DNA from: an uncultured Flavobacteriaceae bacterium
Lineage (GTDB): Bacteria > Bacteroidota > Bacteroidia > Flavobacteriales > Flavobacteriaceae
Direction of reading: 5' to 3'
Length of the DNA: 64,000 nucleotides
NCBI GenBank assembly: GCA_943842245.1
Contig: CALTAJ010000002.1
Coordinates: 335,596 to 399,595 of the forward strand
Shown here: positions 9,180 through 17,810 of the stretch, in pieces
How positions within the stretch are numbered: the stretch's first letter is position 1
Layout of the letters: each line of letters starts with the position of its first letter
Position numbers and translations under genes: made by a program
Notes under the pieces: model-generated
Told to the model about the DNA's origin: nothing
Database searches by the model: none
Seen by the model: only the letters and a program-made list of their open reading frames with translations

Positions 9180-10511
9180 TTAGATAAATTGGTTTAAAAA
9201 TAGGACCCCAAGCAGACCGGAAATTCCAATACTAGTTTCCATAACCGTCCACGTAGAAAGGGTTTCTTTTACGCTTAAATTAAAATATTCTTTAAACAGC
9301 CAAAACCCGCTATCATTTACATGAGAAAGCATTAAACTACCAGAGCCTATAGCTAGAACCATTAGTTCTGGACTTACATCTGTTGTTTGAACTAAAGGCA
9401 ATACAATACCCGCTGTAGTTAGCCCTGCAACTGTTGCAGAACCAACTGAGAAGCGAATCAGCGTCGCTATAATCCACCCTATAAGTAAAGGGGATAAAGA
9501 AGTTATTTGTAATAGTCCACCGATATACTGACTTACGCCACTATCTATCAAGATTTGCTTTAAAGCACCTGCACCAGAAATAATTAGTAAAACCATAGTA
9601 ATTCCAGATGCTGCAGTAGCATAAATTTTCATAATATCATCCATAGATTTTCCTCGGGCTACACCAAGTGTATAGGTTCCAATTAAAAGTGTTAGTAAAA
9701 GAGCTATGACCGGATTTCCAATAAAATTAACAAGATCATACAAAGTACTGTTTACAATAAGGAAACTAGAAATTATAGTAGCGAAACCAATTAATAAAAC
9801 TGGCAATAAGGCCGTTAGTAAACTATTTGTCAAACTTGGAAGTTCCGAAACATTAAAAGTTTTTGAAGCCATAAATTCTTTTAATGGTTTGGCTTCTACT
9901 TTCGGAAGAAAACGAGTAAGTAATGGTCCAGAAATCAAAATAGCGGGTATAGCTAATATAATACCGTATAAGAGTGTCTTTCCTATATCAGCATCAAACA
10001 TAACAGATAAGGCTGAAGGTGCAGGATGAGGAGGTAAAAATCCATGAGTAACGGATAAAGCGGCAAGCATTGGAAGCCCAACCCCTATAAGAGAAAGTCC
10101 AGTTGCAGAAGCAACTGTAAAGACAAGTGGTACAAGAATTACAAATCCTACTGAGTAAAACATTGTAACTCCTACGATAAAACCAGTTAACATAACCGCT
10201 GCTTTAGTGTTTTTAACTCCAAAAATTCTAATCAGACCATTGGTTATTTGTTGTGCTGCACCGCTCTCAGCAACAAGCTTACCCAGCATAGCCCCTAGAC
10301 CAAGAATCATTACTAAAAATCCTAAAGTATTACCAATTCCCTTTTCTACTGAGCCTACCAAGGCATCTAAGGGCATACCTTGACCGATTCCAATCCCAAT
10401 AGCAACAATAATAAAAGCGATGAATGCATTAAGTCGACAGATTACAATTAAAAAAAATAAAAAAAGAATTCCGAGAGATACTATTAATAAAGGCATAGGA
10501 TAGTTAGACAC
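9180..10511 (-). CDS. GntP-family gluconate/D-serine-type proton symporter
   Basis: 443 residues, almost entirely hydrophobic, with about 12-14 membrane segments. Typical GntP-family features are the repeated glycine-rich hydrophobic hairpins, the FLPPHPAPSALS loop near residue 160, and SVGSATVAGLTTAG plus LSHVNDSGFW toward the end. The family includes gluconate permeases and the D-serine transporter DsdX. With RidA, a D-hydroxy-amino-acid enzyme and a dipeptidase behind it in the same operon, a D-amino acid is a better guess than gluconate; no gluconate kinase is present in the window. First gene of the operon, with a palindrome only about 20 bases upstream of its start. Confidence 0.87.
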   Translation of the reverse strand: MSNYPMPLLIVSLGILFLFFLIVICRLNAFIAFIIVAIGIGIGQGMPLDALVGSVEKGIGNTLGFLVMILGLGAMLGKLVAESGAAQQITNGLIRIFGVKNTKAAVMLTGFIVGVTMFYSVGFVILVPLVFTVASATGLSLIGVGLPMLAALSVTHGFLPPHPAPSALSVMFDADIGKTLLYGIILAIPAILISGPLLTRFLPKVEAKPLKEFMASKTFNVSELPSLTNSLLTALLPVLLIGFATIISSFLIVNSTLYDLVNFIGNPVIALLLTLLIGTYTLGVARGKSMDDIMKIYATAASGITMVLLIISGAGALKQILIDSGVSQYIGGLLQITSLSPLLIGWIIATLIRFSVGSATVAGLTTAGIVLPLVQTTDVSPELMVLAIGSGSLMLSHVNDSGFWLFKEYFNLSVKETLSTWTVMETSIGISGLLGVLFLNQFI

Positions 10512-10530
10512 TTATTATGTTAAAGATAAA

Positions 10531-10588
10531 AGAATTTATATATAAAAAAACCCTCCTGGATGGGAGGGCTTTTTTATATATAAATTCT
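10531..10588 (-). terminator. Terminator inside a long near-perfect palindrome
   Basis: A CCCTCC/GGAGGG hairpin with a 6-base loop sits between a run of seven A and a run of T. The symmetry extends further on both sides (AGAATTTATATAT at the left, its complement at the right), giving arms of about 26 bases with one mismatch. It follows the stop codon of the gene at 10590 directly, so it is that gene's terminator on the minus strand. Because it also lies 20 bases before the GntP start codon, it could double as a control element of the operon. Confidence 0.8.
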
Positions 10589-10589
10589 T

Positions 10590-11285
10590 TTACCAGGTCT
10601 TTAAATTAACCATCGTAACAGTTCCTAAAAAATCAGAATATTTGGATGTATTATTTCCAAACTTTGCGAAAGCCTCTTGTTGTTGTGGAGTCTTAGGGCC
10701 CCATCCAAGTGCAGCTTCATAGTCATCATGCGTCATATAAACATACATATTTCCGCCATCACTTCCAATTCCATGTGAAAATTGGCCAAGTGAAAGGTAT
10801 CCTTCCTGAGGAAAACCTTTTATAAGATCAGTAAATTCTTTAACAAAGCTTCCTGGATCGTCAACTCTCCACTTCCACATCTGTGCAATTGCCTCTCCTC
10901 TGTCAGAAACATTCATCCTCATTATTGAATTACCTCCTACAACAGATACGATATTACCAAATCCTAAAATACTAGAGTTAAAGAGAAGATATTTATCTCC
11001 ATCTCTAATTTTTCTTAGAGCAGCAAGACCTTCTAACGATCCTGAAAACCCTAGATAATGCGTAGCTTCAACATCTTCAGATTTAAAATAAACTCTATTT
11101 AAAGAAATACTAACACCTTCAGGTTTGTCAATATTTCCATAAAAGCTATCTAAAAGATCTAAAACATATTGTCCTTTTCCAGGTTCTACTTTAATTGCTA
11201 CCTGTTCGAATGCGATATTCTGAGCAACTAATACATTAGAAGCTATAAATAAAATTAAAAAGCTGATTTTTTTCATTGAATTCAT
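10590..11285 (-). CDS. Exported protein of unknown function
   Basis: 231 residues. There are two possible starts, ATG at 11285 and ATG at 11276; the second gives the usual MKK signal peptide start (MKKISFLILFIASNVLVAQ) and is my preference. The mature part has no motif I can name. It seems to consist of two similar halves of about 100 residues (VAIKVEPGKGQYVLDLLDSFYG and WKWRVDDPGSFVKEFTDLI, each followed by a strand-rich part with YLGFSGS or YVYMTHDDYEAAL), which is what a tandem ferredoxin-like (ABM-type) fold would look like. That is a weak inference. It is a single-gene unit with its own terminator at 10531-10588. Confidence 0.6.
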   Translation of the reverse strand: MNSMKKISFLILFIASNVLVAQNIAFEQVAIKVEPGKGQYVLDLLDSFYGNIDKPEGVSISLNRVYFKSEDVEATHYLGFSGSLEGLAALRKIRDGDKYLLFNSSILGFGNIVSVVGGNSIMRMNVSDRGEAIAQMWKWRVDDPGSFVKEFTDLIKGFPQEGYLSLGQFSHGIGSDGGNMYVYMTHDDYEAALGWGPKTPQQQEAFAKFGNNTSKYSDFLGTVTMVNLKTW

Positions 11286-11407
11286 TTAAAATTAGTTTTA
11301 TGATTAAATTTTGAATTGAAATGTATTAAAAAAATAGCTCTTATTAAGCTAAAATTTCAGAAATGAGTATAATTATATAACTTGCGAACTTTGTAAAATA
11401 CAATCAA

Positions 11408-13636
11408 TTGAAAATCAATTATTTTACCTCTCTTTTTTTATTGGTAATATGTTTTGTATATGGACAAGACACATATAATCCTAAAAAACTCCAAGCTCCT
11501 GAAATTTTAATTGATGGGATTATAGAAAGTAACGAATGGAAGGGCGCCCAAAAAGTAATTTTAGACTATGAGGTAAATCCAGGAAATAACATACCCCCAG
11601 AAGAAAAAACTACTGCATATATTCTTTATTCAGATACCCATTTATACGTAGGTATTTATGCCTATGCAAAGCCAGGAGAAATTCGTGCTTCTGTTCGTTC
11701 TAGAGACGATTTTGGTATGATCAGTGATGATTTTGTATTGGTACGCTTTGATACATACGCCGACGGGAGAAATAATTATTTACTTCTTGCTAATGCCTTC
11801 GGTAGTCAGTTAGATGCTAGAGCTATAAATGCGCTCACAGACGAGGATCGATATGACATTAGTTTTAATTTGGAATATGATACCATGGGAACTATTGTTT
11901 CAGACGGATATCAGGTAGAATTTAAAATTCCATTCTCATCACTCCCATTCCCAAATGGAATTAATCAAGAATGGAATTTTAACATTACTAGGCAAGCATT
12001 TAGAAATGGTATTCCTATTGATATAAGAAGTCAACCTTTTGATAGGACAGATCCTTGTCAGGTATGTCAAACCTCTGACAAACTGGTTCTTAATGGTATA
12101 ACCATTGAAAAAAGAATAGAATTACTCCCCTATATAGCTGCAGGTCTTGGAGGACAAAAAAAAATAGCTAACGGATCTCTGATTTATGATAAAATTAAGC
12201 CCAATGCAGGGTTGGGATTAAATCTTGATCTAAATAAAAACAGCACCTTGGAAGTAACACTTAATCCTGATTTTTCTCAGGTAGAAGCAGATGTAACTCA
12301 AATTGATATTAACTCATCAGTAGCTCTAGAATATCCTGAAAGAAGACCTTTTTTTAATAGAGGAACAGATATTGTTCAGTACACCAATGGAGCATTCTAT
12401 TCCAGATCCATAAATAATCCTTTAATTTCAACAAAACTGATCAGTCAAGGGAAAAAAGAGAGAATTTATTTTCTATCAGCCATAGATCAAAATTCTGTAT
12501 ATCAGGTAGCTGGGGAGGACCGCTCCTACTTGGGACAAGGAGGGCAGTCATTTGTCAATGTTTTAAGGTACCAACGACTAATTAATAAAAATTCAAGACT
12601 TGGATTAATTTCAACAAATCGTTACTATAAAAATGGTGGTTATGGAAACCTTTTTGGAACAGATGGTTGGTTTTTATTTTCTAAAAATTGGCGTTTGACT
12701 TACGAGTTGTCTTTAAATTTTAATGAAGAGCCTTTAGCGGATTGGATAGATACTGAAGACCAATTATCAGATAGAAGTATTGCATTAAATAAAGAGCGGT
12801 TTAATGGAAAATCAATTTATTTTCAGTTATATAGAAATACACAAAAATGGAAGTCATATTTGACATACAAAGACATATCCCCTAACTTCCAGGCTGATGT
12901 GGGTTTTGTGGTTAAAAACAATAGACGGTGGGCTACCCTTTATCATACATATCAAGTATTTCCAAATAAGCCTGCGATTCAGTTTTTTAGTATTGGAACT
13001 AAAGCAGATGTTTTATACACATACCAGGATTATCTTAAAACAATTAGTATTGATGGAATAATAAGTTTAAAAACACTATTTAATACTGAAATTAATTATA
13101 CGTATGACTGGGACGCTTTTAAAAACTTTTTAGGACGTGATTATAAAAATTTGGCAAGTAATAGATTTGAAATTCAAAATAATCCAAGTGAATCTTTTTC
13201 AATGAATATAAATTTAACTTTTGGTAGGGATCTAGCTTATAATGAAGAAGATCCTGAGATTGGAAAAGAATTTAATTTTTTTATAATGCCTGGATTTCAA
13301 GTAAGTAATAAACTCAAAATTTCTCCTTCAATCCGTTATGCAAGGTTAAAAAAATTAGATGAAGATTCATACTATTATAACGGATCAATATCACGTTTTT
13401 CAATACGTTATCAATTTAATAACTTTTTCAATGTCCGTTTAATTTCAGAATATAATTCTTTTACAGAACGGTTCTTTATTCAACCTTTGATCCAGTGGAA
13501 CCCTAATCCGTCAACAGTATTTTACATAGGTGGAAATCAAAATTCATTAAATGATTTTAATGATGAGTTTAATACTTTTTTCCGTGTCGATCAAACACAA
13601 TTCTTTTTAAAGTTCCAGTATTTAATAGGTGTCTAA
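11408..13636 (+). CDS. CBM9-like plus DUF5916 outer-membrane protein
   Basis: 742 residues. The start is TTG at 11408, chosen because it is followed directly by a signal peptide (KINYFTSLFLLVICFVYGQ). Residues 25-220 resemble a family 9 carbohydrate-binding module: EILIDGIIESNEWKGA, then TTAYILYSDTHLYVGIYAY and VEFKIPFSSLPF. The rest is the DUF5916 region, strand-rich, with NPDFSQVEADVTQIDINS and YPERRPFFNRGTDIV, both typical of the family, and a C-terminal part that probably forms an outer-membrane barrel. Function of the family is not established; it often lies in peptide or glycan utilisation regions of Bacteroidetes. A small gap of 57 bases leads to the next plus-strand gene. Confidence 0.8.
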   Translation: MKINYFTSLFLLVICFVYGQDTYNPKKLQAPEILIDGIIESNEWKGAQKVILDYEVNPGNNIPPEEKTTAYILYSDTHLYVGIYAYAKPGEIRASVRSRDDFGMISDDFVLVRFDTYADGRNNYLLLANAFGSQLDARAINALTDEDRYDISFNLEYDTMGTIVSDGYQVEFKIPFSSLPFPNGINQEWNFNITRQAFRNGIPIDIRSQPFDRTDPCQVCQTSDKLVLNGITIEKRIELLPYIAAGLGGQKKIANGSLIYDKIKPNAGLGLNLDLNKNSTLEVTLNPDFSQVEADVTQIDINSSVALEYPERRPFFNRGTDIVQYTNGAFYSRSINNPLISTKLISQGKKERIYFLSAIDQNSVYQVAGEDRSYLGQGGQSFVNVLRYQRLINKNSRLGLISTNRYYKNGGYGNLFGTDGWFLFSKNWRLTYELSLNFNEEPLADWIDTEDQLSDRSIALNKERFNGKSIYFQLYRNTQKWKSYLTYKDISPNFQADVGFVVKNNRRWATLYHTYQVFPNKPAIQFFSIGTKADVLYTYQDYLKTISIDGIISLKTLFNTEINYTYDWDAFKNFLGRDYKNLASNRFEIQNNPSESFSMNINLTFGRDLAYNEEDPEIGKEFNFFIMPGFQVSNKLKISPSIRYARLKKLDEDSYYYNGSISRFSIRYQFNNFFNVRLISEYNSFTERFFIQPLIQWNPNPSTVFYIGGNQNSLNDFNDEFNTFFRVDQTQFFLKFQYLIGV

Positions 13637-13693
13637 ATTTCAAATCCTTTACATTTATATATTAATTTAGATCTTAAATAAAAAGGAATTAAA

Positions 13694-14755
13694 ATGACAA
13701 ATTACATTCCAGATGTAAAACTTTTAAAAGGTCTTTTTTTTATAATGCTTTACTGTAATTGCTTCAGTCAAGTAGGTGTTAGAAATGCTTTTGACACTAG
13801 AAATCTCTACAATATAAGTTTTGATGCAAAATCAAGTGAATCAGAGAACGATGATTCAATAATAAAAAGTAACCCCTATTTAACTCCCTTAATAAACGGT
13901 TTTCGATACAATGCTTATTTGGATAAAATTGTTGATTCTCAAGGAAAAGTAACAAATATTTCAAATGTAAGATTGGGAGACTATCTATTTGTTAAAAAAG
14001 AGTTTTATCCAATTTGGAAAAAAAAGCCATCTAATGGATACCTTATTGATCTTGGTAGCAACAGTTATATTCGAATTCAGAAGGTTATAAGAAATGACTA
14101 CAATCCTAGAATGAATAAAAAATCAAACAATAGATATGAACAAAAAATTACTTACTATAGAAAGATTGAAGATAAAATCAAGCAAGTAAAAAAAAATGAA
14201 TTTGATAAAGCTCACTTCTTTATTCAATTAGGTTATATTCAATCAGGCCTGAATAACTTTTCAAGCGAAGGCTTTAAAAATAGAAATTCTGTTTACTACG
14301 GGTTGGGAAGGACATTCCATATAAAAAGCTCAATTGATTTAATAGGTCATTTCTTTTATTCAAAAAATGGTGGATATAGATATTATAGAGAATTAGAAGA
14401 AACCGGGAAAAAAATAATTGTTTATAATACTATAGGTTTAGAAGTTTTATTTAGTAAACAAGTTAAGAAAATTGTGTTTTTAACTGGCCTCAGAACTAAT
14501 TTCGCAGTTAAAAGAGAGCAACGAAAAGCTAGTAGAAGGCTTTACGGCTTTAGATTTAGAGATGAATTTACCTCACTGGATAACACTATAAAAAAGATTT
14601 CTCCCTTGGGAGCAACTCTTGGTTTTTCATTTAAACTTTTAGAATCTATAAACTTTGAAGTTAAATATAATCGTGGCATATCAGTCATAAGTATAGATAA
14701 TTCTAAAAAAACTAGACTGAACTCACTACAAACGGGATTAACTTATAAATTTTAA
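13694..14755 (+). CDS. Exported protein of unknown function, probable outer-membrane protein
   Basis: 353 residues. A hydrophobic segment (LLKGLFFIMLYCNCFSQ) near residues 10-26 looks like a signal peptide. An N-terminal part of about 160 residues is rich in Asn, Lys and Tyr; from about residue 175 the pattern turns to alternating strands (FFIQLGYIQSGLNNF, IDLIGHFFYSK, SFKLLESINFEVKYN) and ends with LQTGLTYKF, a terminal phenylalanine typical of outer-membrane barrels. I do not recognise the family. It lies 57 bases after the DUF5916 gene and may be transcribed with it. Confidence 0.55.
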   Translation: MTNYIPDVKLLKGLFFIMLYCNCFSQVGVRNAFDTRNLYNISFDAKSSESENDDSIIKSNPYLTPLINGFRYNAYLDKIVDSQGKVTNISNVRLGDYLFVKKEFYPIWKKKPSNGYLIDLGSNSYIRIQKVIRNDYNPRMNKKSNNRYEQKITYYRKIEDKIKQVKKNEFDKAHFFIQLGYIQSGLNNFSSEGFKNRNSVYYGLGRTFHIKSSIDLIGHFFYSKNGGYRYYRELEETGKKIIVYNTIGLEVLFSKQVKKIVFLTGLRTNFAVKREQRKASRRLYGFRFRDEFTSLDNTIKKISPLGATLGFSFKLLESINFEVKYNRGISVISIDNSKKTRLNSLQTGLTYKF

Positions 14756-14785
14756 CTCAGTAATCTGAATGAATCTTGAACTATA

Positions 14786-16387
14786 TTATGGTTTTAAATG
14801 ATATTCAACAGTACCTTCCCAGTCTGGATCTGCAGCTCCAGTCCAAGTTTTGGTTATAGAATCATACGAAACAGCATGAACTCTACCAAAGCGAGCTTTT
14901 TCATCAATCATTTTAATAGGATAAACATCTGGGTCAAATTCTGCATTCAACTCCCTTATTCCATCATGGTCTTCAATCCAAAGTGTATCTTCAAAAGGAT
15001 ATACTCTCGGTAAATATAATGCCTTTTTCAAATTGTTTTTTTGTGATAAATAACGATGAGCTACTTGGGTTATTGCAGTTATAATTCTGCTCCCACCAGC
15101 AGCGCCAATAGCTAAATGAATTATTCCATTTTTCAAAAATAAAGTAGGAGATATATGTGAATTTAATCGATCCCCAGGATTGTATTCACCTAAATAGCCT
15201 CCAAGACTAACTGCATAAAGAAAACCCAAATCTTTTGAAGCAACTTTAGAACCCATATTAGGTCCAATGGTTTGGGTTAAACTAACCACATTTCCTTGAT
15301 CATCAGCAGCAGTAAGGTGTGTAGTATGACCAATTGAAGCAGTCCAGGATTCTGGAATAATTTTCAGAGTATTTTCTGCAAGTTGCAAGGCATCTTCTTC
15401 AATTTTTTTTGCCCATTCTTTAGCCAAGTCATAATCCAAGATCTTAGCCAATGAATCAGGGTTTTGCTGATAGTTACGATAGCTATAAGCTAGGGCTGTT
15501 GAAGAATTGAAATATTTAGCCCAGGATTCTTCAGAATTTGGCTTGGAAAGCTGATCCATAATCTGAAGTATTTGAATAGTAATAGCACCATATGACGGCA
15601 AATTCAAAGAGTAAACCTCGGTGTCTTCGAAAGCCCCTTTAAGAACCTCTGAATCTAGAGCTTTGTAATTTTTCAAATCATCTAACGTAAGAATTCCTCC
15701 ATTAGACTGAATATCTTCGACCATTTTTAAAGCAACTTCACCTTCATAAAATCCTGACTTTCCATTTATTGAAATTTGTTTTAAAGTTTCTGATAAGGTT
15801 TTTTGAATTATTAAATCTCCCGCCTCATAAGAATTTCCGTTTTTATGAAGGAAATGGATTCTTGTACCCTCAAATTCTTTGAAAATATTTTTAGCACTTT
15901 CTTGTCTATAAGCTTCAAGTGGCAATATTTGATATCCTTTTTCAGCATATTCAATTGACGGAGCCATAACTTTCTCCAAGGGCAGACTTCCGTGATTCTC
16001 ATGTAATTTTAGTAATCCTGCAACAACACCAGGAATTCCAATGGTTTTGTAACCGTAAGAATATTTTTCATCAGATGCTTTGTAATTCATAGGAACTTGT
16101 GTTGAAGCATCAACTCCCCCAATATTTCCAGATGATTTATGGTAAATTGCCTGAAGTCGACCTCCAATACCGCTCATACTTGGCTCAACAACAGAAAGAG
16201 TAAAAGCAGCAGCCACTGCAGCATCAAAAGCATTTCCGTTTTGTTCAAACATTTTTTTTCCAGACAAAGAAGCTAATGGATGGGCTGAAGCAATTACGTT
16301 ATTATATACAATTTTATTATTGTTACTGCATGAATTTATCAAAACCAAAAGCAGGAAACCTACTAAAAAAACATATTTTAATTTCAT
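14786..16387 (-). CDS. ggt: Gamma-glutamyltransferase (lipoprotein)
   Basis: 533 residues. The signal peptide ends in INSC (Cys20), so this is a lipoprotein, unlike the soluble periplasmic enzyme of E. coli. The large-subunit part has NAFDAAVAAAFTLSVVEPSMSGIGG. The self-cleavage site is GHTTHLTAAD, with Thr355 as the expected nucleophile exposed after processing, followed by QTIGPNMGSKV and the later AAGGSRI block. The enzyme hydrolyses or transfers gamma-glutamyl groups, for example from glutathione. The sequence is shorter than E. coli Ggt but all key motifs are present. It lies after the SusC/SusD pair on the same strand, though a terminator at 16446-16469 separates them. Confidence 0.9.
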   Translation of the reverse strand: MKLKYVFLVGFLLLVLINSCSNNNKIVYNNVIASAHPLASLSGKKMFEQNGNAFDAAVAAAFTLSVVEPSMSGIGGRLQAIYHKSSGNIGGVDASTQVPMNYKASDEKYSYGYKTIGIPGVVAGLLKLHENHGSLPLEKVMAPSIEYAEKGYQILPLEAYRQESAKNIFKEFEGTRIHFLHKNGNSYEAGDLIIQKTLSETLKQISINGKSGFYEGEVALKMVEDIQSNGGILTLDDLKNYKALDSEVLKGAFEDTEVYSLNLPSYGAITIQILQIMDQLSKPNSEESWAKYFNSSTALAYSYRNYQQNPDSLAKILDYDLAKEWAKKIEEDALQLAENTLKIIPESWTASIGHTTHLTAADDQGNVVSLTQTIGPNMGSKVASKDLGFLYAVSLGGYLGEYNPGDRLNSHISPTLFLKNGIIHLAIGAAGGSRIITAITQVAHRYLSQKNNLKKALYLPRVYPFEDTLWIEDHDGIRELNAEFDPDVYPIKMIDEKARFGRVHAVSYDSITKTWTGAADPDWEGTVEYHLKP

Positions 16388-16445
16388 ATTTAAATTTAAA
16401 CAAAATCTTTGAATGAAAACTTATTAGCTTCTATTACAAACAAAA

Positions 16446-16469
16446 AAACCACCTCAAATGAGGTGGTTT
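16446..16469 (-). terminator. Terminator after the susD-like gene
   Basis: A 10-base perfect stem (AAACCACCTC / GAGGTGGTTT) with loop AAAT. On the minus strand it is followed by a run of T, so it ends the susC-susD transcript before the gamma-glutamyltransferase gene. Confidence 0.85.
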
Positions 16470-16493
16470 CCGAAATTAATTTGAATTTCTAAA

Positions 16494-17807
16494 TTAATTA
16501 TCCCAACTATTTTTAGGAGTAAATAAAGTTGTTCCAACTGGAACATTAGGATTAAAAAGAGCCTCATCTCCTGAATAATTCCATCTAACAGGGAGTTGTG
16601 ATCCCGACGTAGGAGTTAAATTAGGGAAATCATTTCTTCTTAAATCATTAAATACTTCTGGCTGAACAAACATTGCGATATATTTTTGAGTTAAAATATG
16701 ATCTTCTAAATCTAAACTTGCTCCACCAGGATTAACTGCATTTTGAGAAACATATGAACTATACTCTGAATTACCAAGGCCAGTTTCATCAAATGAAGCT
16801 TCAATACCTTTTAAATAAGCAGCTTCCATTTCAGTTGAACTTCCATTGGTTCTGCTTAGACATTCAGCAATAATAAACTGCATTTCTCTATATGAAACAT
16901 ATGCTTGTTCATAATTAGGTTTCATGTATGGGTGACTTGTAATGAAAGTTTGATCCCAAACAGCTAATCTATCAGTATCATTTAAACCTGTCATCAATGC
17001 TCTTAGAGTTGGATGAAATTCAATATCACCAGTACGGCCATCATTAAATCTCCACCAACCAGCTTGCTGAGTTGTTCCAAATGTATATGACATATTATCT
17101 GCCCTTGAAGTAAATGATGATTTAGCAGCAGAAAGTGCGCTAGCATAATCACCAAGGTGCATATGAGCTCTAGCTTTTATTGCATTTGCAGCTTTTATCC
17201 AACTACTAGTATTACCACCATAAATAACATCATCTCCCCCAACAGCGAATCCACCATCACTTCCATTTAGCAAGCTTGTAGCAGAACCTAAAAGGTTAAA
17301 GATTTCAGTATATATAGATGCTTGGGCATCAAATGTAGGATTAATTTCCTCAATTCCTAAAGCAGCAGTGCTATATGGAATATCTCCCCACCATGAAGTC
17401 ATATCTAATAATGCTGCAGCTTTTTGAATTTGACCTATACCAGCATAGTGGTTGTAGCCATCTTCTTGTGCATCAGCTATCATAGAATTAACCTCAACTA
17501 ATATATCTTCATAGTATATATCCCAAACAGTATTAAATCTTACCGGTTGCAATCCAGAATAATCATTAAATGATGACCACTGTCTTGCAACTCCTTCTGT
17601 TTGTTGTGCAAACATAGAATTTACTCTTGAGGTCTGTCCTCCATAAACATCCATATGCCTAATTTGAATACTTGGTAATACGGCATTAAGTGTAACAACA
17701 CTTGGATTATTAGGGTCACGGTTAATGTCATCAGCTAAAAAGCTTTCACAAGCGCTAAAGAGAACAACACAAAAAATAATTTTTATAAAATTTTCTATCT
17801 TTTTCAT
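16494..17807 (-). CDS. SusD/RagB-like nutrient-binding lipoprotein
   Basis: 437 residues, with a lipoprotein signal peptide ending in FSACES (Cys19). The mature start LADDINRDPNNPSVV and the following helical TPR-like content, IQIRHMDVYGGQTSRVNSMF and MTSWWGDIPYSTA, match the SusD-like group often found with peptide- or small-molecule-type SusC partners. SusD proteins form a lid on the SusC barrel at the cell surface and catch the substrate. The gene follows susC by 3 bases, so they are translated as a pair. The substrate is not evident; the neighbouring gamma-glutamyltransferase and peptidases hint at peptides rather than glycans. Confidence 0.9.
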   Translation of the reverse strand: MKKIENFIKIIFCVVLFSACESFLADDINRDPNNPSVVTLNAVLPSIQIRHMDVYGGQTSRVNSMFAQQTEGVARQWSSFNDYSGLQPVRFNTVWDIYYEDILVEVNSMIADAQEDGYNHYAGIGQIQKAAALLDMTSWWGDIPYSTAALGIEEINPTFDAQASIYTEIFNLLGSATSLLNGSDGGFAVGGDDVIYGGNTSSWIKAANAIKARAHMHLGDYASALSAAKSSFTSRADNMSYTFGTTQQAGWWRFNDGRTGDIEFHPTLRALMTGLNDTDRLAVWDQTFITSHPYMKPNYEQAYVSYREMQFIIAECLSRTNGSSTEMEAAYLKGIEASFDETGLGNSEYSSYVSQNAVNPGGASLDLEDHILTQKYIAMFVQPEVFNDLRRNDFPNLTPTSGSQLPVRWNYSGDEALFNPNVPVGTTLFTPKNSWDN

Positions 17808-17810
17808 GAT

